A DNA stretch of 64,000 bases, from NCBI GenBank assembly GCA_023333565.1, contig JAJKFH010003762.1, positions 3,658,001-3,722,000 on the forward strand, read 5' to 3'. Both the position numbers and the translations under genes were made by a program. Below are positions 27,001-40,280 of the stretch, one piece after another. Position 1 is the stretch's first letter. Each line of letters opens with the position of its first letter. The notes under the pieces were generated by a model. That model was given only the letters and a program-made list of their open reading frames with translations, made no database searches and was not told the origin of the DNA. This stretch comes from Puffinus mauretanicus (Eukaryota > Chordata > Aves > Procellariiformes > Procellariidae).

Positions 27001-30000
27001 ATACAGACCAATCTGCATTCTATCTTTTTAAGACTACGTCCAATCCTGCTTAAACTAGAATTTCAAAGTAGGTGCTGCACAAATAACAACTCTCATGTTG
27101 CTAGTTAACCCAGTTTTCATTTTAGCCTTTTTCCTGCTCTCTAATGTTCTTAACATATTTAATGAGTAAGCTACTACCAGCAATATATATGACTAATAAT
27201 CCAGCAATCTATTACTAGTAATCTGCACTTGTGAGCCTTAATTCATACAGTTCGTATCCACATGATTTTCTACAGCGCTTGCTGTAACACCTTTGTAAAT
27301 ACACAGCTGTGGAATCAGGAAAAATACCATGGAGAGGTTTTTCCAAGATAATACAAAAAATCCAGTACATTCCAAGTTACAGGCACTGCCTTAACTGCTG
27401 CTTCAATATCTTTATTTGACTAATAGCAATAGTTTTAATAGATTGAAAGTAGCATAATGTTCTTGAAACCAACTTTTGGTTTTTTCCATCTGTTCACTTT
27501 CCATGGAAAGGAGAGAGTGAAGACTCACAAAAACTGCAGTTCTGAGTATTGTTGGTGTGTTAGTTGGCAGGAAATGTTGTTTTTTCAGTGTTTTCTGGTC
27601 TAAGGTGCAGTAGCCTGTGCTAAAAAGTAATGCAACATATCGACCAATAACGATAATTCTCATTGTAGACCTTTCTTATCAACCGGTGGTTCTTAATACT
27701 GATTCATTTTGCTCCACTAAAATTTGTATTAGGGTGAATGGCTGGCCTACCCTTCCTCTCCATTTTACTTTCCATGCCAGGATAAATTTTGTTTATAGTA
27801 CCTTTATGTATTTAAGTATTTCATTTGTTTCACAAAGCATCCTAGCTTCCAATCACTATGTTTTCAATTATTTGAAAATTGGATTTCAAAACTTTCAATC
27901 CAGCACAGTAATCTCATCACTTTTCTGATTTGTCTTGCATTTTCCCCAGCATTGAATCACATGGATAAACCACTAATCACAAAAGGACTAACTCTGCAAT
28001 AAAGCACTAAAATACTTAAATTGAGATATATTGTGGAAACCTGTCTTGACAGACCTCAACAACTTTATTATCATTGAAGCAATCTAATTCTCAAAAAGCT
28101 GAGGCTCATCAAAGCTGTGTGAAATTTAGTTATTATCAGTGATTAATAGCTCTAAATTAATTCTTACCTATTCAGACATCCACCTTCAATGACAGGACAA
28201 AATAGACCACTTTACTGTTTAGAACAAACAGAACTGCCTTACTGGGATTTTTAGCTATTCCTAACTATCAGTGGGAAGTATGGGACTTTTCCTTAGGTTG
28301 CACCTGGTCTTTGTGAATGTCTACTTTGTCGTGCATGATAAGAAGGGCATTTAAAATTTCTATCAGCTTTAATGGGGTAATTATCACTAACTCCAACAAG
28401 TGAATTTAAATTTCTAAAACAGAAAACTCTTCTAAAGGAGGGCAGCTAACATAACTAAGACTCTGAAGCCAACAAAAGACCCCAGAAAAATCTAAGTTTA
28501 AAAGGATATGTCTATTTCAGTGTCTGAAAAATGATGTATCGACTACCGCTATAGTTTTTGTTTAAGATTTCTGTATCCAAACAACATCTGAATATCTATC
28601 TTTTTATACTCTTCCCTTCCCAGTTTACTTCCCATTTCTTTGTCCTATAGGTCTCTCAGAAGCATGGGAGAACAAAAAAATTGTTAGGTATTTCTTTTTA
28701 TTAGATATCAGATCAAGTTAGCATTCTCCCCTTTGCTTGCATAGTAATGCCCTAAAGATATCATAACTCACTTTGAAATAATAAAGTAAGGATGCAATAG
28801 TATGTTGCGTTTGGGATTTTTCTGTTTTGTTGAGGGGAGGAATTATAATTTTATCTTATTTAAAAGTTTGTGGGTTTTTTACTTTTATTAAGCTAATACT
28901 ATAATTATTATTACATATATATATAAAATGATGGAAGTATACAACAATGCAATTATTGTCAACTGCATCTGTGTAAACTGAAAAATAGTTTCAGATATCT
29001 TATATCTTAGCAGTTATTCTATGGCACTAAATATAACACAGAGCTTTAGAGGTATATAATAAGGTTTCAGAATGGTAAAAGCTCAGTCACTTTTCCATCA
29101 AACTGTAGACTTTCTCAGAGAAAAATATCCTACCCCCCCAACACTGATTTGTGCTATTATAAAATATTGTGCTATCACAAACTAATACAAAGTACCAACT
29201 ATATGCAGAAGCAATACATGCATTTTACATTTCTTTGTATTGCTTAGAATGACATCCTGATGCTATCATTTAGCTCATCATGACATTCCATCAATCAAAA
29301 CCCAGTTTTAATTATACACCATTCTGCTTTTTCTCTCAAAGCAAACACAGAAGACACGCAACGATCTATTTCAATTAAAATACAGACTTTATAGAATTAA
29401 AAATAGGTTGGGAATCAGTTTTAAATCAGCTATCAGCCTGTCAATTAATGTTCTGAACCCCGCTATTGACCCAGTACTGTACAAGCTGTTATTATGCAGT
29501 GTCCTACATATCATCTGTTCCCCGTGCTGGTCTGTTCCAGAAAGACAGACAGCTGCAACAGTATATCCCTGTTCAACCTGAGGACCATCTGACTTTAATT
29601 GTAGCACACAGCTTGATGTGGGTCTGGTTATGAGAAGCCAAAGTATCACACTGTAATAATCTGGAAAAGCAGAAACCTGCCAACACAAGGCTGCAAACAG
29701 GGGCTTGGGCTGTCTGGCTGGCTGACGGGCTGCAGGAAATATGATTAATGAGCAAGGTATAATGATATCAGGAACCCGATTAGCACCACAAAAAGGTCAC
29801 AGATCAAAGTAGTATGCATTTCATGAGCTCAAATCATTGTATAAGATCTGCGGACTTAAAGAGGTAAACTGAAATGCAAAGGGAAAAAATATCTATGTGT
29901 GATAGCTTACAGAATGAGCACTTAAAATACTATAATCGGTATTTTGTCTGAACCAGGAAGCAGTAAGGAAATATTAACTGAATGAATCAGCCCATGCCAC

Positions 30001-32807
30001 ATTGTAGCAAGCTTTTTTGATAGTATTTGTGAGGAACCGAGCTTTAAGCATTCTTCCTAAACGCACCTATTCTACTCAAAAATAAAACGATGCTGATTTT
30101 ATGCTCATGGTATCCAATCCACTAAGTATTAACAAGAAAAAGCAATTTAATATCTGCATGTAATTTTCTCAGTTTTATTCCATTGCAAAAATGGCAGATT
30201 ACAGAGGGCATCAACCATACCAGCACTAACAGGGCCACCACCGCCATGGTAAGGTTAACTATGTCATGCAGAAGCAGTTAACGCCAATTCATTGGCAGAG
30301 AGGTTTAAATTTAATGATACCAGACTGACCAAAACTTGACATCTGAATTATAGCAACAGTATCAGGGACCTACAGTGTCATCAAAAGGGATGATGTCTGA
30401 CACACTTTAATATACCGTCACTTGGAAATTTATTTCTTACTTTTGTAATTAACTTAAGCCTTAAAAAAATTTCTGTTCTGCCCAGTTATGCAATACTTGA
30501 AAATTGCATGTTCCTGTAAAAGGTCTTTGTTTTGAAAAACTCTAATTCATGGCAAATTTTGCACATTCTTTCAATATGCCATTTGACAAGTGGTACTGCA
30601 AGTGGTACTTTCACAGCAGAAGTTACGAAGTCAAGCAGATTACAAGCAAAGTCTTTTTGATTAAAATAGTTTCAAAAGTCACAATCACTAATGAAAAATT
30701 ACTTGGGGAAAAAAGTATATGAGAAGGAAACATTAATTATATTTAGATAATAAATATGGTATTTCAGTTTCATAAGAAATGCTGAGTGAAATTAAGGCAA
30801 TGACAAAGTAATTTTAATCTTCATCATTCAAATATACAAAAAAAAAAAATATCTGCTGTTTTCAGATTACTTTTTCTTGAAATGAAAGTTTTGGATATGT
30901 AACAAGCACTTCCCTCATTCCGAAGTGTTCTGAACTGCTTTTTTTCAGGATTTAAGAAAATAAAGATGCGCTTATTGTAGATGGTACATAAAAAGAAAAA
31001 AATACATTTGGAATATGGAATGAGATCATTACTCTCTAAGAGAAGACTTTAAAAGGATTTTACATTTTGTGCCCAAGAGTTTAACAGTAATAATCGAAAA
31101 GCAGCTGCTTCCTGCTGATGAAGCACTTCATCCTGAGAATATAGCACAAGGGAGAGATATCAAAGAGAGCTGCAAGAAAGGCAGACACTAGTAGCAAAGG
31201 CTTTGGGAAATGATGGAAGGATGAGGGAAGGGTAGGTCAGAGCGTACAGAGAGGTGAGGGTGAGAAAAACCTGGCACCAAGGCTAAAAATGAGGAAAAGA
31301 AAATTAAGAGCTAAAATCTTAGAAGAGGAGGAAGCAGGAGATGGAGAATAACTTCACAGTGGGGAAAGCCAGATACTAATTAATAGAATGAGAACTATAT
31401 TTTATGCAAAAGCTAAAATACCACAGTCATGAGAGACCAAGGCCACAGGCTGCCTTTGACAAGTCTGCTTAAGAACACAGCTTTTCATTTCTCAGGTTTT
31501 CCTGAATCACCAACGCACGCCAAGCTCAGAAAGGTGTCAGGCTACCTCCATAACCTATCAGCACAACTGCAAGATCAAAAGTTGCGTTTGAATATGGTTT
31601 GCCAAGTAGTCCTGCTAAATGTTAGTGTATTTCATACCTCGTTTAAATAAAATTTGCAAATACTTGTATATGAAGCAAAACACTAAATTCACCTAACATA
31701 ATTTGTGATTATTATCACAACTGCCTGCAGAAATCTAGGCCAAATAACATTTCTGAAGACACGGTATCATGTCACCAGTAAAAGTGCAGTGTAAAGCATT
31801 CTGATAACTTATAAATCACAGATTTCTTCTGATGTGACTGTTCTGCAATTTTATGAATGAGGTCTGATGTTCTGCCAACAACAGAACTTTTTCAATTCCC
31901 ATTTTCTATCTCAGGAATATCAGGACGTTATCAAGTCTAAGCCTGGTATCTGAAAAGTTCTTGAGAGTTTCCATGCCTTAATTCAGTATTTCCCAGTTAG
32001 CTGACTACCACATGAAAACTGCAGCCTCATTTTTCAAGATTCATTAAAAAAAAGCTTCTCTTACTTATTTTAGAGTGCCACTGATGCAGAATTCTTTCAT
32101 TTTGAGAAAAGTCTAATGTAATAGCTTTGAGAATGTGCTGAAACACCAACAATGATTCTGTAACAGCTATTCTGTAATTCATTACACTGCCTGGAGGGCA
32201 CAGTGAAGACAAGCAGTGCTAACAACAGGATTTTCCAAAACGGGGAAGAAAAGAGTAATACAGGTTTGGGGAATGAAGCAGGCAAAGGAGAATTCAGTTT
32301 TATTTTCTTGTAAAAACCACTCTGAAAAATATCAATTTAATGGAAGAAACGGAAGAGGTGGCAGAAGATTTAAAATGCAACCTTCTTTCCTAAGGTGTTC
32401 ACTGATCTTTGGAGTTAAATGGATACTAAAATTAAAAAACCCTAAAATTACATTTAGGTAATCAGAGTGACAAATATTTCTATGATTAAACAAGCTTTTT
32501 CAAGTCTTTCGTAAAGTGATGATTTTATTAGCTCTTTAGGACCACAAGAGCTGACATACAAATGCGATAAGATCTCCTGCGTATTTAAACCACACTCAAA
32601 CTTTTTTGAGCAATTCTAAAGAATGAGCAATACTACATGCCTTTTTTCTTCCTAAACTTGTAAATCTAACATTTCTTCAGATTATTTCAGCCATAGGACT
32701 ATGTAAATTATAAATAGTTACATATTGCAAGCAAAGATCCAAACTATTGCAGAAGAATCTTGTAAGACAAATGTTACTTGACAGACAATAGAAGATAGCC
32801 ATCTTAC

Positions 32808-32960
32808 CAGTCTGTTTATGCGAACAAATTCTTCTGGGGTTTTGGCCCATGGTGGAAGTTCAACATCAGACACAACTGTTCCATCATCCATCACTCCCAG
32901 ATTGTAATTGTTGCTGTTGACAAATATCTCTGGGAGGTAATAGAATTCAGGAATCAATTC
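32808..32960 (-). CDS. LRBA: LRBA internal exon, BEACH domain part 3 of 3
   Basis: This 153-bp exon encodes 51 residues in phase 0, after an acceptor ending CTACAG and before a donor GTAAGA. It starts ELIPEFYYLPEIFVNSNNYN and continues with a LGVMDDGTVVSDVELPPWAK segment, ending FVRINRL. The MDDGTVVSDVE segment identifies LRBA rather than neurobeachin, which as I remember has a different charged sequence here. An Ile stands where I recall Met (LPEMF) in mammalian LRBA, a conservative change. The next exon, expected to begin ALESEFVSCQLHQW, is not found anywhere in 1-32807, so the following intron is longer than 32.8 kb. Translation can be read upstream through the intron from an ATG at 32987, but that ATG is chance and not a start. 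Confidence 0.97.
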
Positions 32961-33714
32961 CTGTAGATAAATGAAAAACAATGCCATGTTATAAATTCTG
33001 TCAGAGGATACACTTTGTCATGTTAAAACAATAATTATTAGAATGGCATTAGGCAAAGAGAATATACAAAATCCTCCTACAGACATCCCCCTCCTCCCCA
33101 AGAAGGGGGAAATCCCCTCTTTCATACTTTCTAAAATTTAAACCTTTAGATATGATAAATCCTTATCATGCTTTTAACATGACAAAGAACTAAGACACAA
33201 CAGGCTGTAAAACAAAAAAGCCAGGTCGCTGGTTTTGATTGCATATTATGCACAGAGAAACTTATAAAACTAAAGTAATGAACATCACATGGTACAAACA
33301 ATATTTAATGGAAAGCAACAGACAACCAAGGATGTTAAGAAGCTGGGGAAAACTGCTTCTTTCACATTTTAATACAATCCACATTTTAAAGTGCTAATGC
33401 ACAAATGACAGTCTATAGTTTGGGTGAAAGTAGCTCCACATATATTAATTACTAAGGTGTAAAACCCAGTTATATTCTTATTCTCTCTGACATAAAGGGT
33501 CTAAGAACCTAATGTTTAGGCTATTATCTAAGATCATTCAATGCCCAGAAATAATTTTTTTGTAAATTCTAGAACACCTGGAGTTATACCACATGTTCAG
33601 AAAAAACCCCACACAGCTAAAGCTGAATCAAGTCAATATTTTTCTTTCATGGAAAGGTTGTTAACTCAATTATTTGTCCAGTCTATAATTACAGGGGATA
33701 ATCATGCATAATTT

Positions 33715-33738
33715 CACACACACACACACACACACACA
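33715..33738. repeat. (CA)12 microsatellite
   Basis: Perfect CA dinucleotide repeat of 24 bp in the LRBA intron, followed by AGAAAAAAAGGAAGG. It is likely length-polymorphic. Confidence 0.97.
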
Positions 33739-36049
33739 AGAAAAAAAGGAAGGAATTTCACGTTTACAAGGTCTGTGTATGCGCTAAATTCCTGTCAGGT
33801 TCATCACCTCTTAAAACAAGTGTGCTCTATAGGCCTGCGCTGAACAGGACTGGAACACGGCATTTTACACCTCCATGGCTGGCCCGCCCTGGCACTTCTG
33901 CAGGCAGAGCCTGTTACGCTAAACACGGTTGAGGAAAAAATGCAAGCACGTACAGCAAAGGAATTGTAATTTCCATGTCTTATGAGAAAACCAAAGTAAT
34001 ACTAATGGCTAAACAAAAAAAATTTTTAGGCAGAAAATGGTACATTCTAGTGCAGAATTGAACACAACATACCAGGAAGCAAAATTAAGCTCAAAACCAT
34101 AAGGATTTTGTCCTGGATAAGTGTAGTGTTTCCCTGTTTTGCAAACAGACAGGCAACTTTGTAAGTTATCGTTTCTTTTGTAAAATATGCACTAGGATAC
34201 ACACAAACATATCTAAGTCAATGTGATTAGAACCTTATTTACACACTTCCATAAATGTTTGCAAAGTCCTGGCATTACACTTAATAGAAAAAGCCTATTA
34301 AGACATAACATATATATTTCTGTCCTTAATATATTTTAAAGGTGCTTTTTTTTTTTGTGGAACTTGATGTTGAGACTTAAATACACCAAATAAACGTGGC
34401 AATTTGATGGATTTAGAAAAATTGAGCCACTAAATTAGAGAATTTACTTCCTTTGTAAAGAAAGGATCAATACATGTAATTGCTTCAGGAAGTGTATTTC
34501 ATAGCAAATGAATGGTGTAAAATTGGTCTTCCATATAGCAAGTGCAAACTGCATGCCACTTAAGAAGTAGAAAAAAAATGAGACTGCCTCACTGGCTTTG
34601 TCTACAGTGGGTGTAGTACGCAGCTATGTCAGAAGCTCAGTAGATCAGATCTGAAACCCAGTCTTGACATGGGTCAATGGATCAGTGGTCTCCCAGATAG
34701 CCCCTCAGGGCCAGCTATGGCATGAGCAGCTTTCCAAATGGCTGAGTGCAATAGGGAGGTCATCAGATTGTGGACAAGGTCAATCCGAAGTAGCCAGGGC
34801 AAAGACAGGAAAGATCAAGCAGGAATTAAGCTATTATCACCTCCATCCTTGTGTGAAACACTGCTTGGCTTTGAATTGTACATCTTTTTGTTTACAGTCA
34901 CCTTAATTAACTAGGCAGGGTAAAAACATGCTTCTGTACCAAATGCTTGACAAGTACTTGATAAAAAGGGATTTGAAACTATTTAATTGGGTAAGTGAAA
35001 GAACCAGAACGTAGCAAGGATAAACGTTTGTAGAAAAGAAAGTACTCTAACACTGAAGTTTCTGTAGTTTTTATCATCACAGACAGAAACTAACAAAGAA
35101 AAAGCAGAGACACTGGACTATTAATTCAATAGCAGCATGCACCACAAATATGAAACCATACCATGATTCTGAATACTTAAAACATAAGCTCATTACATAT
35201 GTTACTGATGTTTTTATTTTTTAAATATATATATCTGTACAGCTATTCATTAGTTTCTTTCAAGATCAGAAAACATTTGGCTTTCTAGAACACACATTGT
35301 TTTCATTAGATTACACAGAAACAATATGCTGCCTGGAAACTTAAAAATTATCATTAACTTCTGTTAGTTTGACTATTAGAAACTTTTCATAAAACGTTAT
35401 TTCATTACTCCAAAAATGAGTTTTCAGAATGTTTTTCACTGTCACCATAACGATATATTTTTACAAAAGGAGCTTCTTTATTATCTGATTTTCTTATCTT
35501 GACCATGTGCTAGCATTTGCACATGGGAAAAGGGAGTGCAAAAAGATACATTGGGCTATTCTAAATGAGTAGTATTTAGCACCGAGTTTCAATGGCTTTA
35601 CACGGGTGAAAATGACAACAATAGTTAAAGGCCAGTTTTTCCTAAAATCAGCAAATAAACCAGATAACAAAATATTTAATTTTTATCAAGTTTACGAATA
35701 TTCTTCATGTATTTGGTAACTGCAGTCCTTAACAGTCCTTCTCAACTCTATTTGTGGGGTCTTCCCCTTTTTTCTTAAAATATTCACATCACATGCATTG
35801 ATTGACCCTAAGACAGCAGATGCTGACTCATGTGTGTAACTCCATTAATATAGAACTTTTTGGACACCTTGAGAATGTTAAAAAGATTAATTGATACACT
35901 TTTTGCTTGTTTTCTGAGGGGGACGAGAAAGGAGTTACTTGTGGTTTCACGCAAGTACCACATAAAGATGCAGGACCAGCCACGAGGGGCCAGACTGAAG
36001 GACCATTTAGTACCTCACCAGGAACAATGACAAGGACTGGCAGACTAAC

Positions 36050-36500
36050 ACAGGGCAAATACAGTCTTTCCTCAGATATTCTGTCAGCTTCTGGCAGTTA
36101 AATGATTTTGAACTAATCTGTGCTTCTGAGTTTTAAAATCATTAATTATGGGTTCCACACTGTAGTTTCGTCTACAAAGGTTTTTCCTTTGGCTATTCTG
36201 AAACTGCTTCCTAATAGTTCCAGTGGGTGGTTCTAGTACCCATATTGTGAAAAACAGTAAATATTAATTCCTTATTCACTCTTCTATATGCCCTTCTGGA
36301 TACTATAGACCTATACCATCACATTCTTCCTCAGCGGTCTTTTTTTTTTTGTTAGATTCGTTCCCTCTGGAGGTTTTCCCTTCTGACTAACCATTTTGGT
36401 TGCCTTCATACTTTTTCTAATTCTACTGAATCCCTTCTGAAATTTTACGCGCTCAGCACATGTACAGAAATGGTAAAATTGTCCCACATTTCTTTTGTTC
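36050..36500 (-). mobile_element. Ancient L3/CR1-type LINE relic
   Basis: Antisense relic. On the plus strand it shows the typical antisense order: CATATTGTGAAAAACAGTAA, a CTATAGACCTATACCATCAC stretch, CTCAGCGGTC, then CCATTTTGGTTGCCTTCATA and TCTAATTCTACTGAATCCCT. This series is familiar from old CR1/L3 copies. The left edge is approximate. The minus ORF at 36311-36502 lies in the relic and is not a gene. Confidence 0.65.
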
Positions 36501-38039
36501 ATATGATTTCACGGAAAAACAAAAACATCTGTATGATTTGTTGAAGCTCTTCCTTTAGCACAATTGTGTTGAAAATTAGTTTCAGAAATTCCTCTGTTGG
36601 AATTCACCAGTTCTACAGGGTAGAGACAGACATCCTTATGATAAGCAATACTTCACTCCTCCTGCCATGTTTTTGATTTCATTACAACTGATGAAGGAGC
36701 TCACAATGAATTTTAACGTGAATCTAACACATAGTATTTATAGTGGTATATATTTTTTAAAAAAAATTAAAGATAAAATTTGCCATATCAGGATTCTTAC
36801 TAAAATGCTTATAAAATTCTGCATATAATTAAAATACAACTTTTCTCTAACAAAAATTGCCCTCTACCACATGGAAACAATGATTCCTAAGGAAACTTCA
36901 CTAAAAAGATTTTTTTACAAACAAGTAATATCAACAGAATGTCAGTTTAACACTGGTAATTTATTTTCATGTTTGCTACCACACATAAAAAAATCTGTAC
37001 AAGATACTTTGTTTCTTTAATGCAATGAAATGTTATTCTATTCTTTTCTTTTGTTTAGAAAATAATAGACAGATGCATTTTGCAGCAGAGTTATATGATC
37101 TGCAAAGGTGTCTAGAAACAGTGACACAGATTCCCTAACCATATTAAAACATTTATAAGATACCAGATTTTCAAACTAAATTATTTCACAATCACATTAA
37201 GCAATATTAAGCCTATATATAACCTGTCAAACAGAATAATAAAAATGCATATTAGAAGTCTAGGTTTTTATTCATATTGCTACACTTTATTTCCTCTGTT
37301 AGGGGACTTAAATGGCATTCAAAAAATATATACTAATATATTAAATTAATTCAAATTTCATTTTTTCATCACACTTCAACGTAATCATTTTCATGACTGT
37401 GGGAAAGTGTAACTTCTAAGTACCCATGAGTTTCCCTCCGTCTGATATATGTGTGTTACTTCTCACAGAACTAAGAAATTGCCTCAAGACATTGCCTGAA
37501 ATTCTCCCAACTTGTAAGAAAAATACTTCAGCAGGTTTCCATTAAAATTCTAAATTGAATTAATGAAGAAATGAATTTTGTCAATGTCTAATCATCCTGT
37601 TAAAGTTCTAACAGATTATATTTTAAATATTTCCTAGTTTAAGAAATATATTAAAATCTTTAGTAATTTACAATTAAGCAAAGAAAATTATAAAAAAATC
37701 CAGATGTTTGTTTAGTAGATTAATGAAATATATGATAATCACAATTAGCAGTTGATTCATTATTGATCAATAAGTAGATTTTATTAAGTCAATACTTTAT
37801 TGCATAAAAAAAGCATCTTTAAGGCACTTTAAATCCTGTTAGTCAATACATGGGTTATATATATGCAAAATTATTTTACTTTTTACTGAGGCTACATGCA
37901 AAAGCATGCAATAGTATTTATTGACCATATTTATACACTGTGTAATATGTAGTTCAGGTTAATTTGACAGAGAAAGAGGAAAAAAGTTGTATATATAACT
38001 ACATTCCTTTCCTCCATTCTTTTAAATTAACTGGGGGAG

Positions 38040-38350
38040 AAAAGGACTGTACTGAATCACAAAAAGTTCTAAATGAAACCTTGAAAGGTCACCTTGTCCA
38101 CCTTTCCATTCACAATTATAATCAGATATTCTTGAAAGATGTTTCTCTGCCTCGTTCTTTCAAAATTTTCAATGATGGGGAACCTACAAATTTCTAGTGT
38201 TCATCTGTTCACACCACTAGAAGTCTTCCCGACATCTAGTCTGCCTTTGCTGCAGCTGGAGCCCATTTCTTGTCCTATTCAGACTGAATACAAGTAGCAG
38301 TTGCCCCTTTTTAGATGTATCAATGTGTAGGAGCAACTTTTACCTCAGGG
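38040..38350 (-). mobile_element. Ancient CR1/L3 relic, left piece
   Basis: Antisense copy with the characteristic run CCTTGAAAGGTCACCTTGTC, a CTTGAAAGATGTTTCTCTGC stretch, TTTTCAATGATGGGGAACCT, GTGTTCATCTGTTCACACCA and CTTCCCGACATCTAGTCTGC, then TGGAGCCCATTTCTTGTCCT. These follow the order of an antisense old CR1. The same kind of element resumes at 38755 after a younger plus-strand CR1. Confidence 0.75.
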
Positions 38351-38477
38351 ACTGTGAGATCCATTCCCACCAGCACTTTCTGACCACTATTCCCCTCCTG
38401 CACTAAGGACGGATGGCACACACGTCAGCACCATGGCTGGCACAGTGGCACACTGGACTAGGAAGTATACAGCAGAA

Positions 38478-38690
38478 TTCATCTCAATGTAAGAAAGAAA
38501 TTCTTTACAGTGAGAATTATTTCGCTGGAACAACCTCCACAGGGACGTGGTAGAGTCCTCGTGACTGGAGGTTTTCAAGATGGGATTGGACAAGGTGCTA
38601 GATAACCTCATCTAGGCTCCTTTTCCCACAAAAAGTTGGACCAGATGATCTTTCAAGGTCCCTTCAGCCTGGGCTGTTCTATGATTCCAT
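38478..38690 (+). mobile_element. CR1 LINE 3' fragment
   Basis: This is the CR1 3' tail only: AAGAAATTCTTTACAGTGAG, a TGGAACAACCTCCACAGGGA-type segment (the WNRLP-V region), TGGAGGTTTTCAAGATGGGA, GGACAAGGTGCTAGATAACC, then GGACCAGATGATCTTTCAAG and a terminal CTATGATTCCATG. It is more diverged than the copy at 45381. It lies between two pieces of an older minus-strand relic. Confidence 0.93.
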
Positions 38691-38754
38691 GAAATGAAGT
38701 GCACTGTGCCCGCCAGCCAAAATCCCCAGCAGGGTAAAAGCATTACAACTGCCA

Positions 38755-38910
38755 CTGCCAAAGCACTTAATGTTTCTGTCCTTGTTCCTCTTTTATCCAA
38801 AATAAACAACCTAAAACCTTCAACTTTGTATCACTGGTCTCATTTTCTAGACCTCTGGTCATTCTCCTTTGGACTTTAACGAATTCGTCCATAACTTACT
38901 TGAAGTTTAT
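38755..38910 (-). mobile_element. Ancient CR1/L3 relic, right piece
   Basis: The sequence AAAATAAACAACCTAAAACC, a CACTGGTCTCATTTTCTAGA stretch, CCTCTGGTCATTCTCCTTTG and GACTTTAACGAATTCGTCC match the antisense block that normally follows the left piece (intact copies read 'tcatgttttctagacc' then 'tttgttgctcttctctggac'). Together with 38040-38350 it appears to be one element split by the CR1 at 38478-38690. Confidence 0.65.
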
Positions 38911-40239
38911 TATTTCAACGGTATTAGAAGTATTTGTTTCATTTTCAACACAATTATGGCTGGGTATGAAAGAAATAGACCACAGATAGTAGATGGAAAT
39001 TTCTGATCCATCACCCAGATGTCTATATTTTTAACTACTGCAATTCCCACAGATTACCATATACGGATCTGACTGGACTTACAATTATAATTTTTTTTAC
39101 TCAGAGAAGTATTTTCCTGTTATGGATCTTGGCACAATTTTACAGAAAAACAAATCTTTCATGAAAACCAATGATCTGCATCCTAAGTATGTGAAAAGTT
39201 TTGCTACACCAGACATATAGTTTATGGTTAAAAATCTGAACTACTATGTACCTGTTTCTGAATTTTGTTAGTCATTGCTCTTGGACATCTTTGACCTTGC
39301 AACTAATATGACATGAAACTTCTCCTATAGAAAGGTAATGTTGCCAGTTTGGCACCAACTTTATTCCTTGCAACTTTTGAAACTCCCGCCTATTAGATGG
39401 AGAACTATAAAACAACGCAAAGCATACGTAGAAAAGCTTGTCATGTTACCGGGTGTCTTAGACATGCTTGTGTTAGGCAGCCTATTTCAATAAGCATGGG
39501 TTGCCATTTTACAGAGCTTCAACTTTTTTTTTAATATATATTTTAAAGAAAGTCATTAAATTTGTCATCCTCCAGTTTCTGAATGTTCCAGCAGCTTGAA
39601 ACTCTAGCGCTTCTTGCCTCTAGTACCAAACATATTGCTTAACATGCTTTTCAATTAGTCGTATTCAATCCTGCAGCTCGCATGTGCTCAGTGGCCTATC
39701 TACAGCAACCTCCATTTCCTCCAAAAACATTTTAAGTTTCTGGGTCAATTTTAGCCAAATTTTACAGCAGGTTATAAAGATAACTAAGTTCCTACAAGGT
39801 TAAAAACCAATAAGCAGGCGAGTAGAGCCATTACATGTGTGTGTCTTGAGGGTCCCAGTAAGTGCAGCATAAGTTCACATTTTAGTAGTCTCCACAGAAG
39901 CTATACAGAGAGGGCACCATAACAAATGTCCCATCACTGAGAAATTCTTAATTTGAGGCTTACAGCTTTTTTGACAAATGAGTCAATCAATTACAAGAAG
40001 CAAATCTATAGGAGACAAAGCATCACCTGTTCTAATACTTGCGGAGAAGGATTTTTTTTTTCCTTTATAGAACGTTACAACTATTCAACTATTAATAACC
40101 TTTTCCAAGCATACAAAACCTGATGTATCATTAGGTAAACAGCATTTTCCCAATGCCCACCCTAATGTTTACGGCCCATAAAGTTCAGTGATGAAGTCCA
40201 GATTCTCAAGTCTTCTTGAAGAATCTCATGCTTGAAAGA

Positions 40240-40280
40240 AAAAATCCACACTGAATACAAAAATCCAAATTGAATACATG
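40240..40280. repeat. Short imperfect tandem duplication
   Basis: Two adjacent units of about 20 bp, AAAATCCACACTGAATACAA and the following AAATCCAAATTGAATACATG, differ at a few positions. Confidence 0.75.

Larger units (their letters stand above)
1..32807 (-). other. LRBA: LRBA intron downstream of the exon at 32808 (partial, very long)
   Basis: This sequence starts at the donor GTAAGA and runs off the left window edge without another LRBA exon. It is AT-rich, and I could name almost no transposable element in it, unlike the 36-61 kb part. The main landmark is the CpG island at 4885-5255. Stretches 1-4780, 5650-14250 and 14700-32700 hold only simple repeats and short chance ORFs that I cannot assign to a gene; this includes the 123-aa minus ORF at 335-706 and the 99-aa minus ORF at 29389-29688. 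In vertebrates MAB21L2 is nested in an LRBA intron, but its coding region of about 359 codons is not present here. Confidence 0.8.

Noticed and set aside
29389..29755. Minus-strand ORFs of 99 and 60 codons in the LRBA intron
   Set aside because: The product does not resemble the next LRBA exon (ALESEFVSCQLHQW) or any family I know. It overlaps another ORF in a second frame, and no splice sites fit.
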